From Solibaculum_A intestinale (GTDB taxonomy: Bacteria; Bacillota; Clostridia; Oscillospirales; Acutalibacteraceae), in contig NZ_JBBMFD010000008.1 of assembly GCF_040096205.1 (NCBI RefSeq), positions 45,292 to 109,291 of the forward strand: a stretch of 64,000 nt of DNA, given 5' to 3'. Both the position numbers and the translations under genes were made by a program. Below, piece after piece: positions 42,589 through 50,107 of the stretch; the first letter of the stretch is position 1, and each line of letters opens with the position of its first letter. The notes beneath the pieces were generated by a model. It saw only the letters and a list, made by a program, of their open reading frames with translations. It was not told the DNA's origin and did no database searches.

Positions 42589-42785
42589 TAGATGCACCCT
42601 CTCTTTCCGCCTAAAAACGGCTTATCCAATTCAGGGAATATGGTTCCCGCGTGAAACCCCTGTTCCGGCTCATAAATCGATTCCAGAAACTGAAGCGGCA
42701 CATATGCCATGGCAACCGGCGTCTGGGCAGGGAATTTGGTTTGTGCGCAGGTATAGTCAGCAAACAAATCAAAATCTTTGTTCAT
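42588..42785 (-). CDS. cotJA: Spore coat associated protein CotJA
   Basis: 65 residues. VAMAYVPLQFLESIYEPEQG followed by GTIFPELDKPFLGGK is the CotJA signature. It heads the operon; AAAGGAG is seven bases before the ATG. The operon should be transcribed by the mother-cell sigma-E polymerase, but no certain sigma-E box was found upstream (a CATATACT near 42838 on the minus strand is only a partial match). Confidence 0.93.
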   Translation of the reverse strand: MNKDFDLFADYTCAQTKFPAQTPVAMAYVPLQFLESIYEPEQGFHAGTIFPELDKPFLGGKRGCI

Positions 42786-42988
42786 GTCAATGCTCCTTTC
42801 GCTTACTGGATACGCTGTAGATCCGATAGCAGTATATGAAAAGCTTCCCGGACAGGTACCAGGCTAATTCCATTCTGATGTTCGCCGCAAAGCTGCATAA
42901 ACTTCTAGCTGCCCGCGTATCCATGAAAGAACCTTTTCTCCACCCTCTATTTTGTAAGAGAACTGTGCGGAAAAAATTTTTCTAGACC

Positions 42989-43017
42989 TTGCAAAACAAG
43001 CGGAAACTTGCTATCAT
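42989..43017 (+). promoter_or_regulatory. Promoter of the DUF4190 gene
   Basis: TTGCAA (42989-42994), 17 bases, TATCAT (43012-43017), about 35 bases before the start codon. Confidence 0.65.
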
Positions 43018-43050
43018 TAATTTATACAAATGAAATCAGGAGGTCGCTTT

Positions 43051-43653
43051 ATGAGTAACGATCCTTTCCATCCGAACGAGGGCATAGACAACACTCAGCC
43101 TGTCCCTCCGACAGAACCGCCGGCCGGTTCTGCACCACAGGCTTCTTCGCAAAACGAAGGCACGAATGCTTACCAGGAGCCCGGTGCTCCCTATCAGGCG
43201 CCTGTAAGTCAACCGACACCTCCGCCTTCTGCCTATCCGCCTCCCTATCAGGCACCTCAGCAGACCAATTCCTACGGTAATGCAAACAACCCCTATCCCC
43301 AGCAGCCGGTTTATACCGTTCCCCAGCCGAAGCCTGCCAACGGTATGGCAATCGCTTCCCTGGTGCTTGGTATTTTGTCCATCGTTTGCTGCTGCGCCGG
43401 TTTCTTTGGGATTCTGCCTGGCGTCATCGGCCTGATTCTCGCTATCATTTGTTTTTCGAAGGGCAATAAAGGCGGGATGGCGGTTGCCGGCCTGGTGCTC
43501 AATATCATTGGTGTTGCCTTGGCGGTGGTGGCTCTGATTATGCTGATTGCAGACGGGTCCCTGGCTCAGATTATCTATGCGATAGAGAGCGGCGATTTGG
43601 ACGACCTCTATTATTATTACTACCGTGACTTTATGATGATTTTCCCGCGGTAA
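43051..43653 (+). CDS. DUF4190 membrane protein with Pro-rich N-terminus
   Basis: 200 residues. The first 95 residues are rich in Pro, Gln, Tyr and Ala (VSQPTPPPSAYPPPYQAP) and probably disordered in the cytoplasm. Two membrane helices follow with the DUF4190 pattern NGMAIASLVLGILSIVCCC and GGMAVAGLVLNIIGVAL. The tail ends in a Tyr-rich DLDDLYYYYYRDF. Function unknown. AGGAGGT precedes the ATG at 43051. Single gene between its own promoter and terminator. Confidence 0.82.
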   Translation: MSNDPFHPNEGIDNTQPVPPTEPPAGSAPQASSQNEGTNAYQEPGAPYQAPVSQPTPPPSAYPPPYQAPQQTNSYGNANNPYPQQPVYTVPQPKPANGMAIASLVLGILSIVCCCAGFFGILPGVIGLILAIICFSKGNKGGMAVAGLVLNIIGVALAVVALIMLIADGSLAQIIYAIESGDLDDLYYYYYRDFMMIFPR

Positions 43654-43668
43654 TGTCTCCAACACAAC

Positions 43669-43707
43669 GAAAAGCGCCGTGTGCGAAAAATGCACACGGC
43701 GCTTTTC
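43669..43707. terminator. Bidirectional terminator
   Basis: A perfect 16-bp stem GAAAAGCGCCGTGTGC/GCACACGGCGCTTTTC with a 7-base loop, between the convergent DUF4190 gene and XRE gene. Confidence 0.9.
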
Positions 43708-43995
43708 TTATTCCGGTTTCCTTAATTCCCCGATCAGCTCATTGATGATCTGAATCTGCCGTTCCGTCAGCCCTTCCGCATTAAGGCGCCGGCGGTTCTC
43801 CAGCCCCAGCAAATAATCCGTCGATACGCCAAACACACTTGCCAGCCGGATGAGAATGTCATAGGACGGGTATCGTATTGCGGTTTCATAGGCGCTTACC
43901 ATGGATTTGGTCACGCCGATCAGCTGTGCCAGCTGCCGCTGGGTCATGTGTTTGCCTGTTCTAAGAGTTTTAAGCCGATTTCCTAAGTCAACCAT
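43708..43995 (-). CDS. XRE family helix-turn-helix regulator
   Basis: 95 residues. One helix-turn-helix, MTQRQLAQLIGVTKSMVSAY, then ILIRLASVFGVSTDYLLGLE, the normal end of the XRE domain, and a short tail with ERQIQIINELIGEL. It is a DNA-binding repressor of the phage-repressor type with no separate sensor. It is divergent from a small membrane-protein gene; AAGTCAAC repeats lie in the shared promoter, and one covers its own start codon. Confidence 0.9.
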   Translation of the reverse strand: MVDLGNRLKTLRTGKHMTQRQLAQLIGVTKSMVSAYETAIRYPSYDILIRLASVFGVSTDYLLGLENRRRLNAEGLTERQIQIINELIGELRKPE

Positions 43996-44076
43996 CCGTT
44001 ACACCTGCCTTACACAATAAGTGTACTCATACAAAGTCAACCATTGGCATATCTTATTGCTGAATATAGTTGACTT
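43985..44076. promoter_or_regulatory. AAGTCAAC repeats between XRE gene and small membrane-protein gene
   Basis: AAGTCAACCAT occurs at 43985-43995 and 44034-44044, and AAGTCAAC on the other strand at 44069-44076. The first covers the XRE start, the third overlaps the -35 box of the rightward promoter. This is a plausible operator set for the XRE protein. Confidence 0.45.
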
Positions 44077-44098
44077 ATTTTAGGATGTGCAGTAAAAT
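44070..44098 (+). promoter_or_regulatory. Rightward promoter of the small membrane-protein gene
   Basis: TTGACT (44070-44075), 17 bases, TAAAAT (44093-44098). The transcript would start near 44105, which rules out start codons before that point. Confidence 0.65.
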
Positions 44099-44153
44099 GA
44101 AAATGATTCTGGCAGTCCGGGCAAATCGGATGGGAATGGTGAGGCAAGATCGA

Positions 44154-44405
44154 ATGCATACAAAAAGGTCGCGGGACGGTGAAAACGAAAAAAAGAACAA
44201 GAGATTCGGTACAACCTTGCCGTTTCGTCTTATTTTGACGGCTGCGGCTTTCCTAGTCCTTTTGGCGACGGTTGTGTTTTGCCTGTGGGACTGGGAATCG
44301 TTTTCTTCTGCCAATTTTTTATGGGGCGGCTTTTTGCTGGCCTGTTTCACACTCCTGCTTTTTGTGCTCTTTTTTCTGTATCTCTGGGCAAAAGGGCAGA
44401 AATAA
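44154..44405 (+). CDS. Small membrane protein, unknown
   Basis: About 83 residues: a highly charged cytoplasmic head (HTKRSRDGENEKKNKRFG) and two membrane helices (LILTAAAFLVLLATVVFCLW; FLLACFTLLLFVLFFLYLW). The start is chosen at the ATG at 44154 because the promoter at 44070-44098 places earlier ATGs before or too near the transcript start; GTGAGG lies upstream. An ATG at 44136 is also possible. No family recognised. Confidence 0.5.
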   Translation: MHTKRSRDGENEKKNKRFGTTLPFRLILTAAAFLVLLATVVFCLWDWESFSSANFLWGGFLLACFTLLLFVLFFLYLWAKGQK

Positions 44406-44430
44406 AAAAAGTTTCATCAGAAGCGAATCA

Positions 44431-44486
44431 AAAAACGAAATAAAGGCGGCATGACGTTTTGGTCATGCCGCCTTTATTTCGTTTTT
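44431..44486. terminator. Very long perfect bidirectional terminator
   Basis: A perfect 25-bp stem (44431-44455 with 44462-44486) and a 6-base loop. Its right arm includes the last four codons and stop of the XRE gene at 44474, so the two share sequence. It separates the convergent small membrane-protein and XRE genes. Confidence 0.85.
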
Positions 44487-44728
44487 GAATCAATGCCTAA
44501 AAGCCAGTCCGTGGTAACACCCAATGCATCCGCAATAATCGGCAATTCAAAATCCGGCACAAGCCTTTTTCCCGTCTCGATCCGGCTGACTGCCATTTGC
44601 CCCATCTGCAAGCCCCGCAGTTGAAGCCTGGCAGCCAGGATTTCCTGGGACATTTTCGCCTGCTTGCGGGCCTCTTTGATGCGTTCCCCTGAAATATTGC
44701 ACCGTTCGCCTAATGTGTAAAGCCGCAT
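44474..44728 (-). CDS. XRE family helix-turn-helix regulator
   Basis: 84 residues. GERIKEARKQAKMSQEILAA and LQMGQMAVSRIETGKRLVPD form the helix-turn-helix, and IIADALGVTTDWLLGI is the closing helix. The start is the ATG at 44726-44728 with GGTGGGGTGA upstream. It is divergent from a 147-residue membrane-protein gene, copying the layout of the XRE/membrane pair just to the left. The two XRE proteins are similar in size but differ in sequence. Confidence 0.88.
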   Translation of the reverse strand: MRLYTLGERCNISGERIKEARKQAKMSQEILAARLQLRGLQMGQMAVSRIETGKRLVPDFELPIIADALGVTTDWLLGIDSKTK

Positions 44729-44742
44729 AGTCACCCCACCGC

Positions 44743-44812
44743 TAATCATCTTTTCCATATTTATTCTTGACAATACCACGAACAGTAGATACAATTATAA
44801 AAAAGATGATTA
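44743..44812. promoter_or_regulatory. 12-bp inverted repeats bracketing the divergent promoter
   Basis: TAATCATCTTTT at 44743-44754 and its exact complement AAAAGATGATTA at 44801-44812, 46 bases apart, frame the rightward promoter. They may be two operators of the XRE protein that could loop the promoter. Confidence 0.5.
44767..44795 (+). promoter_or_regulatory. Promoter of the 147-residue membrane-protein gene
   Basis: Perfect TTGACA (44767-44772), 17 bases, TACAAT (44790-44795), 75 bases before the gene. Confidence 0.75.
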
Positions 44813-44870
44813 ACAAGTGGTTTTTCCTAGGGGGCATTTCTCATGAAACGGATTTGAGGAGTACAAGGCT

Positions 44871-45314
44871 ATGCAGAAAGGCAGTCTGATCGTCACAACA
44901 AAAAAAGTGCAGATTGTGCGTTTGGCCATCCTCGCCGTCAGCTTTCCCTTTTTCTATTTTATCGGAATCTACTGCTTGAATAATCCGGCGGCCTTTCGCC
45001 CGATCAGCCGCACTTGTTATGAATCGTTTTCCTATCTCTTCGGCACTGTGCTGATCGCCTTTCCCATTGTCGCCATTTTGACGGTTTGGAAAAGCCAGTC
45101 GTCTTACGTGGCGGTGTATGAAACCTGTGTGGAGGGCTGTACCGCATTCAAAGGGACCAAATTCCATTTGCCCTTTTCCGCGATTCAATCCATTTATGCG
45201 GCTAAGCACCGTTTGTTTATCCAGACAAAGGACAAGACCTATGCGGTTACGGCAATGGCAAACCGGGACCAGGCCATATTGGAAATTCAAAAGAGAATCC
45301 CCCCAGCGCCTTAA
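44871..45314 (+). CDS. Membrane protein with small C-terminal PH-like domain, unknown
   Basis: 147 residues. Two membrane helices (about 15-37 and 52-72) are followed by a compact beta-rich part: SYVAVYETCVEGCTAFKGT, FHLPFSAIQSIYAAKHRLFI and a closing helix AILEIQKRIP. This is the usual shape of bacterial PH-like (bPH) membrane proteins; the match is by pattern only. It is divergent from an XRE regulator with operator-like repeats in between and has a strong terminator. Confidence 0.65.
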   Translation: MQKGSLIVTTKKVQIVRLAILAVSFPFFYFIGIYCLNNPAAFRPISRTCYESFSYLFGTVLIAFPIVAILTVWKSQSSYVAVYETCVEGCTAFKGTKFHLPFSAIQSIYAAKHRLFIQTKDKTYAVTAMANRDQAILEIQKRIPPAP

Positions 45315-45349
45315 CGCGACAAAACCGATGGAGGTTTTTTGTGGACGAA

Positions 45350-45392
45350 AAAGCAGGGAGGCAGAGCTAAATAAGCTCTGCCTCCCTGCTTT
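45350..45392. terminator. Bidirectional terminator
   Basis: Perfect 19-bp stem AAAGCAGGGAGGCAGAGCT/AGCTCTGCCTCCCTGCTTT with a 5-base loop, between convergent genes. Confidence 0.9.
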
Positions 45393-45404
45393 ATGCCTGT
45401 TTTT

Positions 45405-46148
45405 TTATTCTTTGTCCGGCTTTTTCGCTGCCACGAGCAGCATCATCGGCCGACGAAGTTCCTCTTTCATGTCGGGAACAGCGGCGAGCAGCTCCGGCGC
45501 AGGCATTGGCTCTACAACGGAGGAAATCGAGAAGCCCGCGTGCATAAGGCTGTTTAGGTACGTAGTCAGCGTCCTATGGTACTTGACCACTTCCTCTCCC
45601 AAGAAATGAGCGGTACGCCTTCCCTCTTCGAAATACCGGTCCACCGGCCAGTGCAGGCGGTTTCCCGCTTCGTCGCAATACCAGTCCTGTGTGCCAAACG
45701 CGGTAAAGACCGGATGCTCCACGGAAAAGACAAAATCTCCGCCTCCAGTCAAACACCGGGCGACGTTTCGGCAAAGCAGCGAAAAATCCTGCACATAATG
45801 AAAGGCGAGGGAACTGATAACCACGTCATAGGCATTCTCCGGATATGCGTAATCCTCAATGGACCCGCGGCGGTATTCTACCTCCGGCGCCGGGTTGCGC
45901 TTCTCGGCTTCTGCAAGCATCCGCTCGGATAGGTCGATTCCCAGCACGTGCTTCGCTCCGTTCTCCGCCGCATACCGGCAATGCCACCCAAACCCGCAGC
46001 CCAGATCCAGCACTCGCTTTCCACGAAAATCCGGCAGAAGCTTTTGCAGTTCATGCCATTCGCCCGCGCCTTCCAATCCCTGCACAGAGCGGGACATCCG
46101 GCTGTATTGTTCAAAAAATGCTTTGTCGTCGTATTTGTTCTCTTTCAT
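45405..46148 (-). CDS. Class I SAM-dependent methyltransferase
   Basis: 247 residues. Motif I is VLDLGCGFGWHCRYAAENGA, then LGIDLSERMLAEAEKR and the post-I region VISSLAFHYVQDF. This is the methyltransferase-11/25 type acting on small molecules. The substrate is unknown. AAGGAGA precedes the ATG at 46148. It ends at the terminator shared with the membrane-protein gene. Confidence 0.88.
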   Translation of the reverse strand: MKENKYDDKAFFEQYSRMSRSVQGLEGAGEWHELQKLLPDFRGKRVLDLGCGFGWHCRYAAENGAKHVLGIDLSERMLAEAEKRNPAPEVEYRRGSIEDYAYPENAYDVVISSLAFHYVQDFSLLCRNVARCLTGGGDFVFSVEHPVFTAFGTQDWYCDEAGNRLHWPVDRYFEEGRRTAHFLGEEVVKYHRTLTTYLNSLMHAGFSISSVVEPMPAPELLAAVPDMKEELRRPMMLLVAAKKPDKE

Positions 46149-46208
46149 GAAGTTCTCCTTATCACCCGGTCTTGGATTATACCGGGTATTGTCTTAATCG
46201 AGCGGCGT

Positions 46209-46643
46209 TCAGCGCATAAACGGGTAAACGGGCAGGTTGCGCACCACCAAGAAAACCACCACCAAGCCGGTAAAAACCAGCGCGTACGCCCCCGCGTGAC
46301 GAAGGCGCGGCGGCCGGTATTCCCGGCGAAAGCACCCGGCCAGAAGCCAGATCCACGCGAACAGGACGACCGCCGCCATCAGGACCACCAGCGGGTTATA
46401 ATAGACCGCCTGCCCGATCTGGCCATGGAGAAGGGATTCGATTGCCCTGGTCCCCCCGCAGCCCACACAGCGAAATCCCGTCACGCGATAAAAAAAACAT
46501 GGCGGGAAAATTCCCACCAGTTTGGCCGGCGTCCACGAAAACCACAAAGCCGCTCCTATGTACAGCGCGGCGCTCCCGCCGCATACCCATGCGTTTCCCT
46601 TCCTTGTTCTCCATAAAAAGTTGGAAATGCGGTGTCCCCTCAT
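46209..46643 (-). CDS. DUF2752 membrane protein
   Basis: 144 residues with three membrane helices. GFRCVGCGGTRAIESLLHGQ is the DUF2752 signature (CxxCGGTRA). The function of the family is unknown. AGGAGGA precedes the ATG at 46643. It follows the CpsB-type gene by 18 bases and is probably in the LCP-CpsB operon. Confidence 0.88.
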   Translation of the reverse strand: MRGHRISNFLWRTRKGNAWVCGGSAALYIGAALWFSWTPAKLVGIFPPCFFYRVTGFRCVGCGGTRAIESLLHGQIGQAVYYNPLVVLMAAVVLFAWIWLLAGCFRREYRPPRLRHAGAYALVFTGLVVVFLVVRNLPVYPFMR

Positions 46644-46661
46644 CGGTTCCTCCTCTGTACC

Positions 46662-47438
46662 CTAACGCCCAAACCGTTTGGGCGGCAAAATATACCCGAT
46701 CTGCCGGTCGGAAATGTCCGCGTCCGCCATAATCTGGCCCGGCGTTTCCTCCATCATCCGGGAAAGCAGGCTTTCCGGAATTCCCTGGGCAAAAAGCAGC
46801 TCCCGGATTGCAAGCAGGTCCGCCCCCCGCCTGCCGTACGCCTCATGGGCGTCGGATGCCAGGCAGTCGATGGCGTCCGCCCGCAGCATGGCCTGCGCCA
46901 GCTTCATCGGCTGAGGGCCGAACGCGCCCAGCAGACTTTGAGCCGTCACCTGCAGCACTGCCCCCTTCTCCAAAAGAAGATTCGGAATGTCATAGTTCTC
47001 CTGAAAATAGGCATACCGCTCCGGATGAGCGATTACTGGAATCAAATCTTGATCGAAAATCAACTCAATGTAATCAAATACATCCTCCATAGGGATGGGA
47101 GAAAAGGGCATTTCGGCCAGCAGATACCGGGTTCCGCCCAAAGAAAGCCTTTTTAACTCGTCCCGGCGGGTATACAGCTCCGGCCGCATAGCTACCTCGG
47201 CGCCCAACCGAATCTCCAGGGACAGCCCTCTTTCCATCAAGCCGCTTTTCAAGAGCGCAAGCCGCGCCTCCCGCTTTTCCAGAAAAGCGTCGGCAGCCGT
47301 CACATCATAAAAATGAGGGGTGGCCACAATGGTTTTTACTCCACTTTCCGCCGCTGCGGCGCACATTTCGAGGGACTCTTCCAGAGAAGAAGCCCCATCG
47401 TCCATTTCAGGAAGAATATGCGTGTGGATATCGACCAT
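46662..47438 (-). CDS. CpsB/CapC-family PHP-domain tyrosine phosphatase
   Basis: 258 residues. The PHP metal motif opens the protein (MVDIHTHILPEMDDGA), with ATPHFYDV, LAEMPFSPIPM, VIAHPERYAYF and CLASDAHEAYGRR supplying further ligands. CpsB phosphatases remove phosphate from the tyrosine kinase that controls capsule or wall-polymer synthesis. No kinase gene is in the window. The start is the ATG at 47436-47438 behind GAGGGG; a GTG three codons earlier sits on the site. It follows the LCP gene by 29 bases. Confidence 0.92.
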   Translation of the reverse strand: MVDIHTHILPEMDDGASSLEESLEMCAAAAESGVKTIVATPHFYDVTAADAFLEKREARLALLKSGLMERGLSLEIRLGAEVAMRPELYTRRDELKRLSLGGTRYLLAEMPFSPIPMEDVFDYIELIFDQDLIPVIAHPERYAYFQENYDIPNLLLEKGAVLQVTAQSLLGAFGPQPMKLAQAMLRADAIDCLASDAHEAYGRRGADLLAIRELLFAQGIPESLLSRMMEETPGQIMADADISDRQIGYILPPKRFGR

Positions 47439-47467
47439 CGAGGTCACCCCCTCGGTTTGCTGCTCAG

Positions 47468-48553
47468 TTATTTCTTTCTGGAAGAGGCCGGCGACTTGGA
47501 TGCCGACGAGGAAGAAGAGGTCTCCGGCTCGGATGGAGCCGTGCCGTCCTCATAAATAAACTCGTGCATCAGCAGACCGTTTTCCTTGGTGTCATAGTCT
47601 ACGGTAGAAAGCATTTGGCCGTTTACCTCATGGGACCCGTACTTCCAGGTATTGTCCACCGGCAAACGGAATTCCTCCACCGGGTATTGCAGATAGGTCA
47701 TGGAATTATAGGCAAGCGAGAGAACCTCGTTTGTGGGAATGTTGGTCTTTACATGGGGCAAAACCGAATTCGCCAGCCCCACAATCTTGAACACATCCAT
47801 ATTCTTCGCGCTCTTTACCACCGCCTGAATCACGTTGCGCTGGCGCTGGGTGCGCTGGAAGTCGTCGCCCGCCATTTTACGGATACGGGCGTAAGACAAG
47901 GCCGCGTTGCCGTCGAGCAGGTTGACGCCCTCGTGCAGTTCGCCCAAAGTGCCGTAATAGTTTTCGTCCAGATGATCGACCTCCGCTTGGGTCAGCTCGA
48001 TTTCCACGCCGCCCAGAGTATCCACCACCTGCTCAAACATCTCGAAGTTGACGATGGCGTACTTATCAATCTTGAAATTGTAATTGTACTCGATGGTGTC
48101 CATCAAAAGCTCCGGCCCGCCCAGGGTATAGGCATGGTTGAGCTTCATGTCGTAGTAGCCGGGAATGGTCACCCAACTGTCGCGCATCAGAGAAACCATT
48201 TTCAGCTTTTGATGGGTGTTGTCCAGCGAGACGATAATCATGCTGTCGGTGTTGCCCGCCAAACTCTCGGTGCGGGAATCCACGCCGATGAGCAGGACGT
48301 TGTACACGTCTTCGTCGATCACTGCCAGGTCCGGCATGGACTGGTCGGAATTGAGCGGCACCGACGGCCAGGAAGGCGTGGGCACCTCCGAACCGGTTCT
48401 GCCCACAATCACCCACACGACGATGACCACCGCAATGATCGCCAGAACAATCAGACCCAGACATCCAAGGGTTGTATATTTCGCAACTTTCTTTCCAGAT
48501 TTTTTTTCATTACCCAGCTCGTTAAGATCTACTTCGTCGTTTTTCTTCTTCAT
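47468..48553 (-). CDS. LytR-CpsA-Psr (LCP) family wall-polymer ligase
   Basis: 361 residues. A cytoplasmic head of about 25 residues and one membrane helix (LGCLGLIVLAIIAVVIVVWV) precede the outside LCP domain: VYNVLLIGVDSRTESLAGNT, RDSWVTIPGYYDMKLNHAY and NAALSYARIRKMAGDDFQRT hold the conserved Asp and Arg residues that bind the polyprenyl-pyrophosphate. A Ser-rich tail (PETSSSSSASKSPASSRKK) ends it. LCP enzymes attach anionic polymers or capsule to peptidoglycan. AAAGGAG precedes the ATG at 48553. Confidence 0.94.
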   Translation of the reverse strand: MKKKNDEVDLNELGNEKKSGKKVAKYTTLGCLGLIVLAIIAVVIVVWVIVGRTGSEVPTPSWPSVPLNSDQSMPDLAVIDEDVYNVLLIGVDSRTESLAGNTDSMIIVSLDNTHQKLKMVSLMRDSWVTIPGYYDMKLNHAYTLGGPELLMDTIEYNYNFKIDKYAIVNFEMFEQVVDTLGGVEIELTQAEVDHLDENYYGTLGELHEGVNLLDGNAALSYARIRKMAGDDFQRTQRQRNVIQAVVKSAKNMDVFKIVGLANSVLPHVKTNIPTNEVLSLAYNSMTYLQYPVEEFRLPVDNTWKYGSHEVNGQMLSTVDYDTKENGLLMHEFIYEDGTAPSEPETSSSSSASKSPASSRKK

Positions 48554-48686
48554 AACGGCTCCTTTTTTCACAGTATTTCTTTTTTGGACGGCGATATGTA
48601 TCCGCGTGTAAAATCTCGCCGAAAAACCGTTCCCCTCTATGAAAACTGGGCCTTTCTTCCCAGTTCGTCCTTCCTCATATTTTTCT

Positions 48687-48715
48687 ATTATGCATTTATC
48701 CAAAGAAAATTACAA
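48687..48715 (-). promoter_or_regulatory. Promoter of the LCP operon
   Basis: On the minus strand TTGTAA (48710-48715) and CATAAT (48687-48692), 17 bases apart. Confidence 0.6.
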
Positions 48716-48774
48716 GTCTTTTTTTCTCAAAATAGATGGAAATTACGCGGGATTTGCTTGATTTCTCGTTTTTT

Positions 48775-49317
48775 TTACAACTCGGATACACCGTCCGCTT
48801 CCTCCTTCTCCAGAGCGAACACCAGATGCGGCATATCCATATGGTAATAATGCTTCACCATTTTACCAATAGGTTTCATCCCCAGCCGGCGTGCCACCTG
48901 CTGGGATGCGTGGTTCGTTTCCCGGATGATGGACACCACCCGGCTGGCGCCCAACTGCTCAAAGGCATAGCGCTTACAGCCCCGAGCTGCCTCGGTGGCA
49001 TACCCGTTGTGCCAGGCGCTGCGTTTGAACAGGTACCCAATTTCAATTTCCTGCCCGCGGCCCGTCTCCTGCCAGGTAAGCCCTGCCTGGCCCACAAACT
49101 CGCCGGTATCCTTTCGCTCCACCGCCCACAGGCCGAAGCCGTCGCTCCGGTACCGCTCCAGCTGACGTTCGAGCCAATCTCGCACCTCCTCGTCGGAAAA
49201 GGCATGCTCATAGGCGTACATGGCTTTCTCATCCTGCAAAATCGTACAGAGATTCTGAAAATCGGCTTTGGTCATCTCCCGCAGCCGCAGCCGCCTGGTT
49301 TGTAAAATTTCCTTCAT
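48775..49317 (-). CDS. GNAT family N-acetyltransferase (RimJ/RimL-like)
   Basis: 180 residues. LQTRRLRLREMTKADFQNL is the typical opening of the acetyltransf_3 subgroup; YLFKRSAWHNGYATEAARGC holds the acetyl-CoA-binding loop and NHASQQVARRLGMKPIGK the C-terminal motif. It transfers an acetyl group from acetyl-CoA to an amine; the target may be a protein N-terminus or a small molecule. GGGAGGA precedes the ATG at 49317. Confidence 0.9.
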   Translation of the reverse strand: MKEILQTRRLRLREMTKADFQNLCTILQDEKAMYAYEHAFSDEEVRDWLERQLERYRSDGFGLWAVERKDTGEFVGQAGLTWQETGRGQEIEIGYLFKRSAWHNGYATEAARGCKRYAFEQLGASRVVSIIRETNHASQQVARRLGMKPIGKMVKHYYHMDMPHLVFALEKEEADGVSEL

Positions 49318-49341
49318 CTATATTTCCTCCCAACACAAGGT

Positions 49342-49376
49342 CAGGCCCGCTTCCCTGCATTTCCCAGGAAGCGGGC
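49342..49376. terminator. Hairpin at the end of the ara operon
   Basis: Stem AGGCCCGCTTCC/GGAAGCGGGCCT around a TGCATTTCCCA-like loop. The T run is on the plus-strand side, so it is not a classical terminator for the minus-strand ara operon, though it lies just after araD. Confidence 0.4.
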
Positions 49377-49383
49377 CTTTTCT

Positions 49384-50088
49384 CTATTTGGTTTGTCCGT
49401 AATAGGCGCCGGGGCCGTGCTTGCGCAGAAAATGCTTGTCAAGCAGCGCTTGCTGCATAGGTGCACGGGCGGCACCCTGGGGCAGCGCTTCGGTATGCCA
49501 AGCCATCATGGCCACCTCTTCAAGGACCACGGCGTTGTGCACCGCATCCTCCGGGGTGCTTCCCCAAGTGAAAGGCCCGTGGGCTTTTACTAAAACCGCA
49601 GGGACTTGCTGAGGATCAATTCGTTTCTTTTGAAAGGTCTCCACCATCACCCGGCCGGTTTCCAACTCGTATTCCCCATGGATTTCCTCTTCGGTGAGGG
49701 CCCTGGTGCAGGGAACCGGGCCGTAGAAGGCGTCGGCGTGGGTGGTGCCGTAGGCGGGAATATCCCGTCCAGCCTGGGCCCAGATGGTGGCCCAGCGGGA
49801 ATGGGTATGGACGACGCCGCCCAGAGACGGGAACTTCCGGTAAAGCTCCAGATGGGTGGGGGTATCGGAGGAGGGATGCAGGCTCCCTTCCACCACGTCG
49901 CCCTGAAGGCTGACCACCACCATGTCCTTAGCCGTCATCTCCTCATAGGAGACGCCGGAGGGCTTGATGACCATCAGGCCCGACGCCCGGTCGATGCCGG
50001 ATACGTTTCCCCAGGTAAAGACCACCAGGCCGTGGGCCGGCAGCTGCAAATTGGCGGCAAAGACCTGCTCCTTGAGTGCTTCCAGCAT
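49384..50088 (-). CDS. araD: L-ribulose-5-phosphate 4-epimerase
   Basis: 234 residues, class II aldolase fold. TWGNVSGIDRASGLMVIKPS, SSDTPTHLELYR and VVHTHSRWATIWAQAG (zinc His pair) are diagnostic, with AFYGPVPCTRALTEEEI further on. It turns L-ribulose-5-phosphate into D-xylulose-5-phosphate. The ATG at 50086-50088 follows GGAGGA. Last gene of the ara operon, 19 bases after araA. Confidence 0.95.
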   Translation of the reverse strand: MLEALKEQVFAANLQLPAHGLVVFTWGNVSGIDRASGLMVIKPSGVSYEEMTAKDMVVVSLQGDVVEGSLHPSSDTPTHLELYRKFPSLGGVVHTHSRWATIWAQAGRDIPAYGTTHADAFYGPVPCTRALTEEEIHGEYELETGRVMVETFQKKRIDPQQVPAVLVKAHGPFTWGSTPEDAVHNAVVLEEVAMMAWHTEALPQGAARAPMQQALLDKHFLRKHGPGAYYGQTK

Positions 50089-50107
50089 GTCTCGTTCCTC
50101 CGCTTTC

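Noticed and set aside
42786..42900. Sigma-E promoter for cotJABC
   Set aside because: Only a partial -10-like CATATACT was seen and no matching -35 at the right distance, so it is not listed as a feature.
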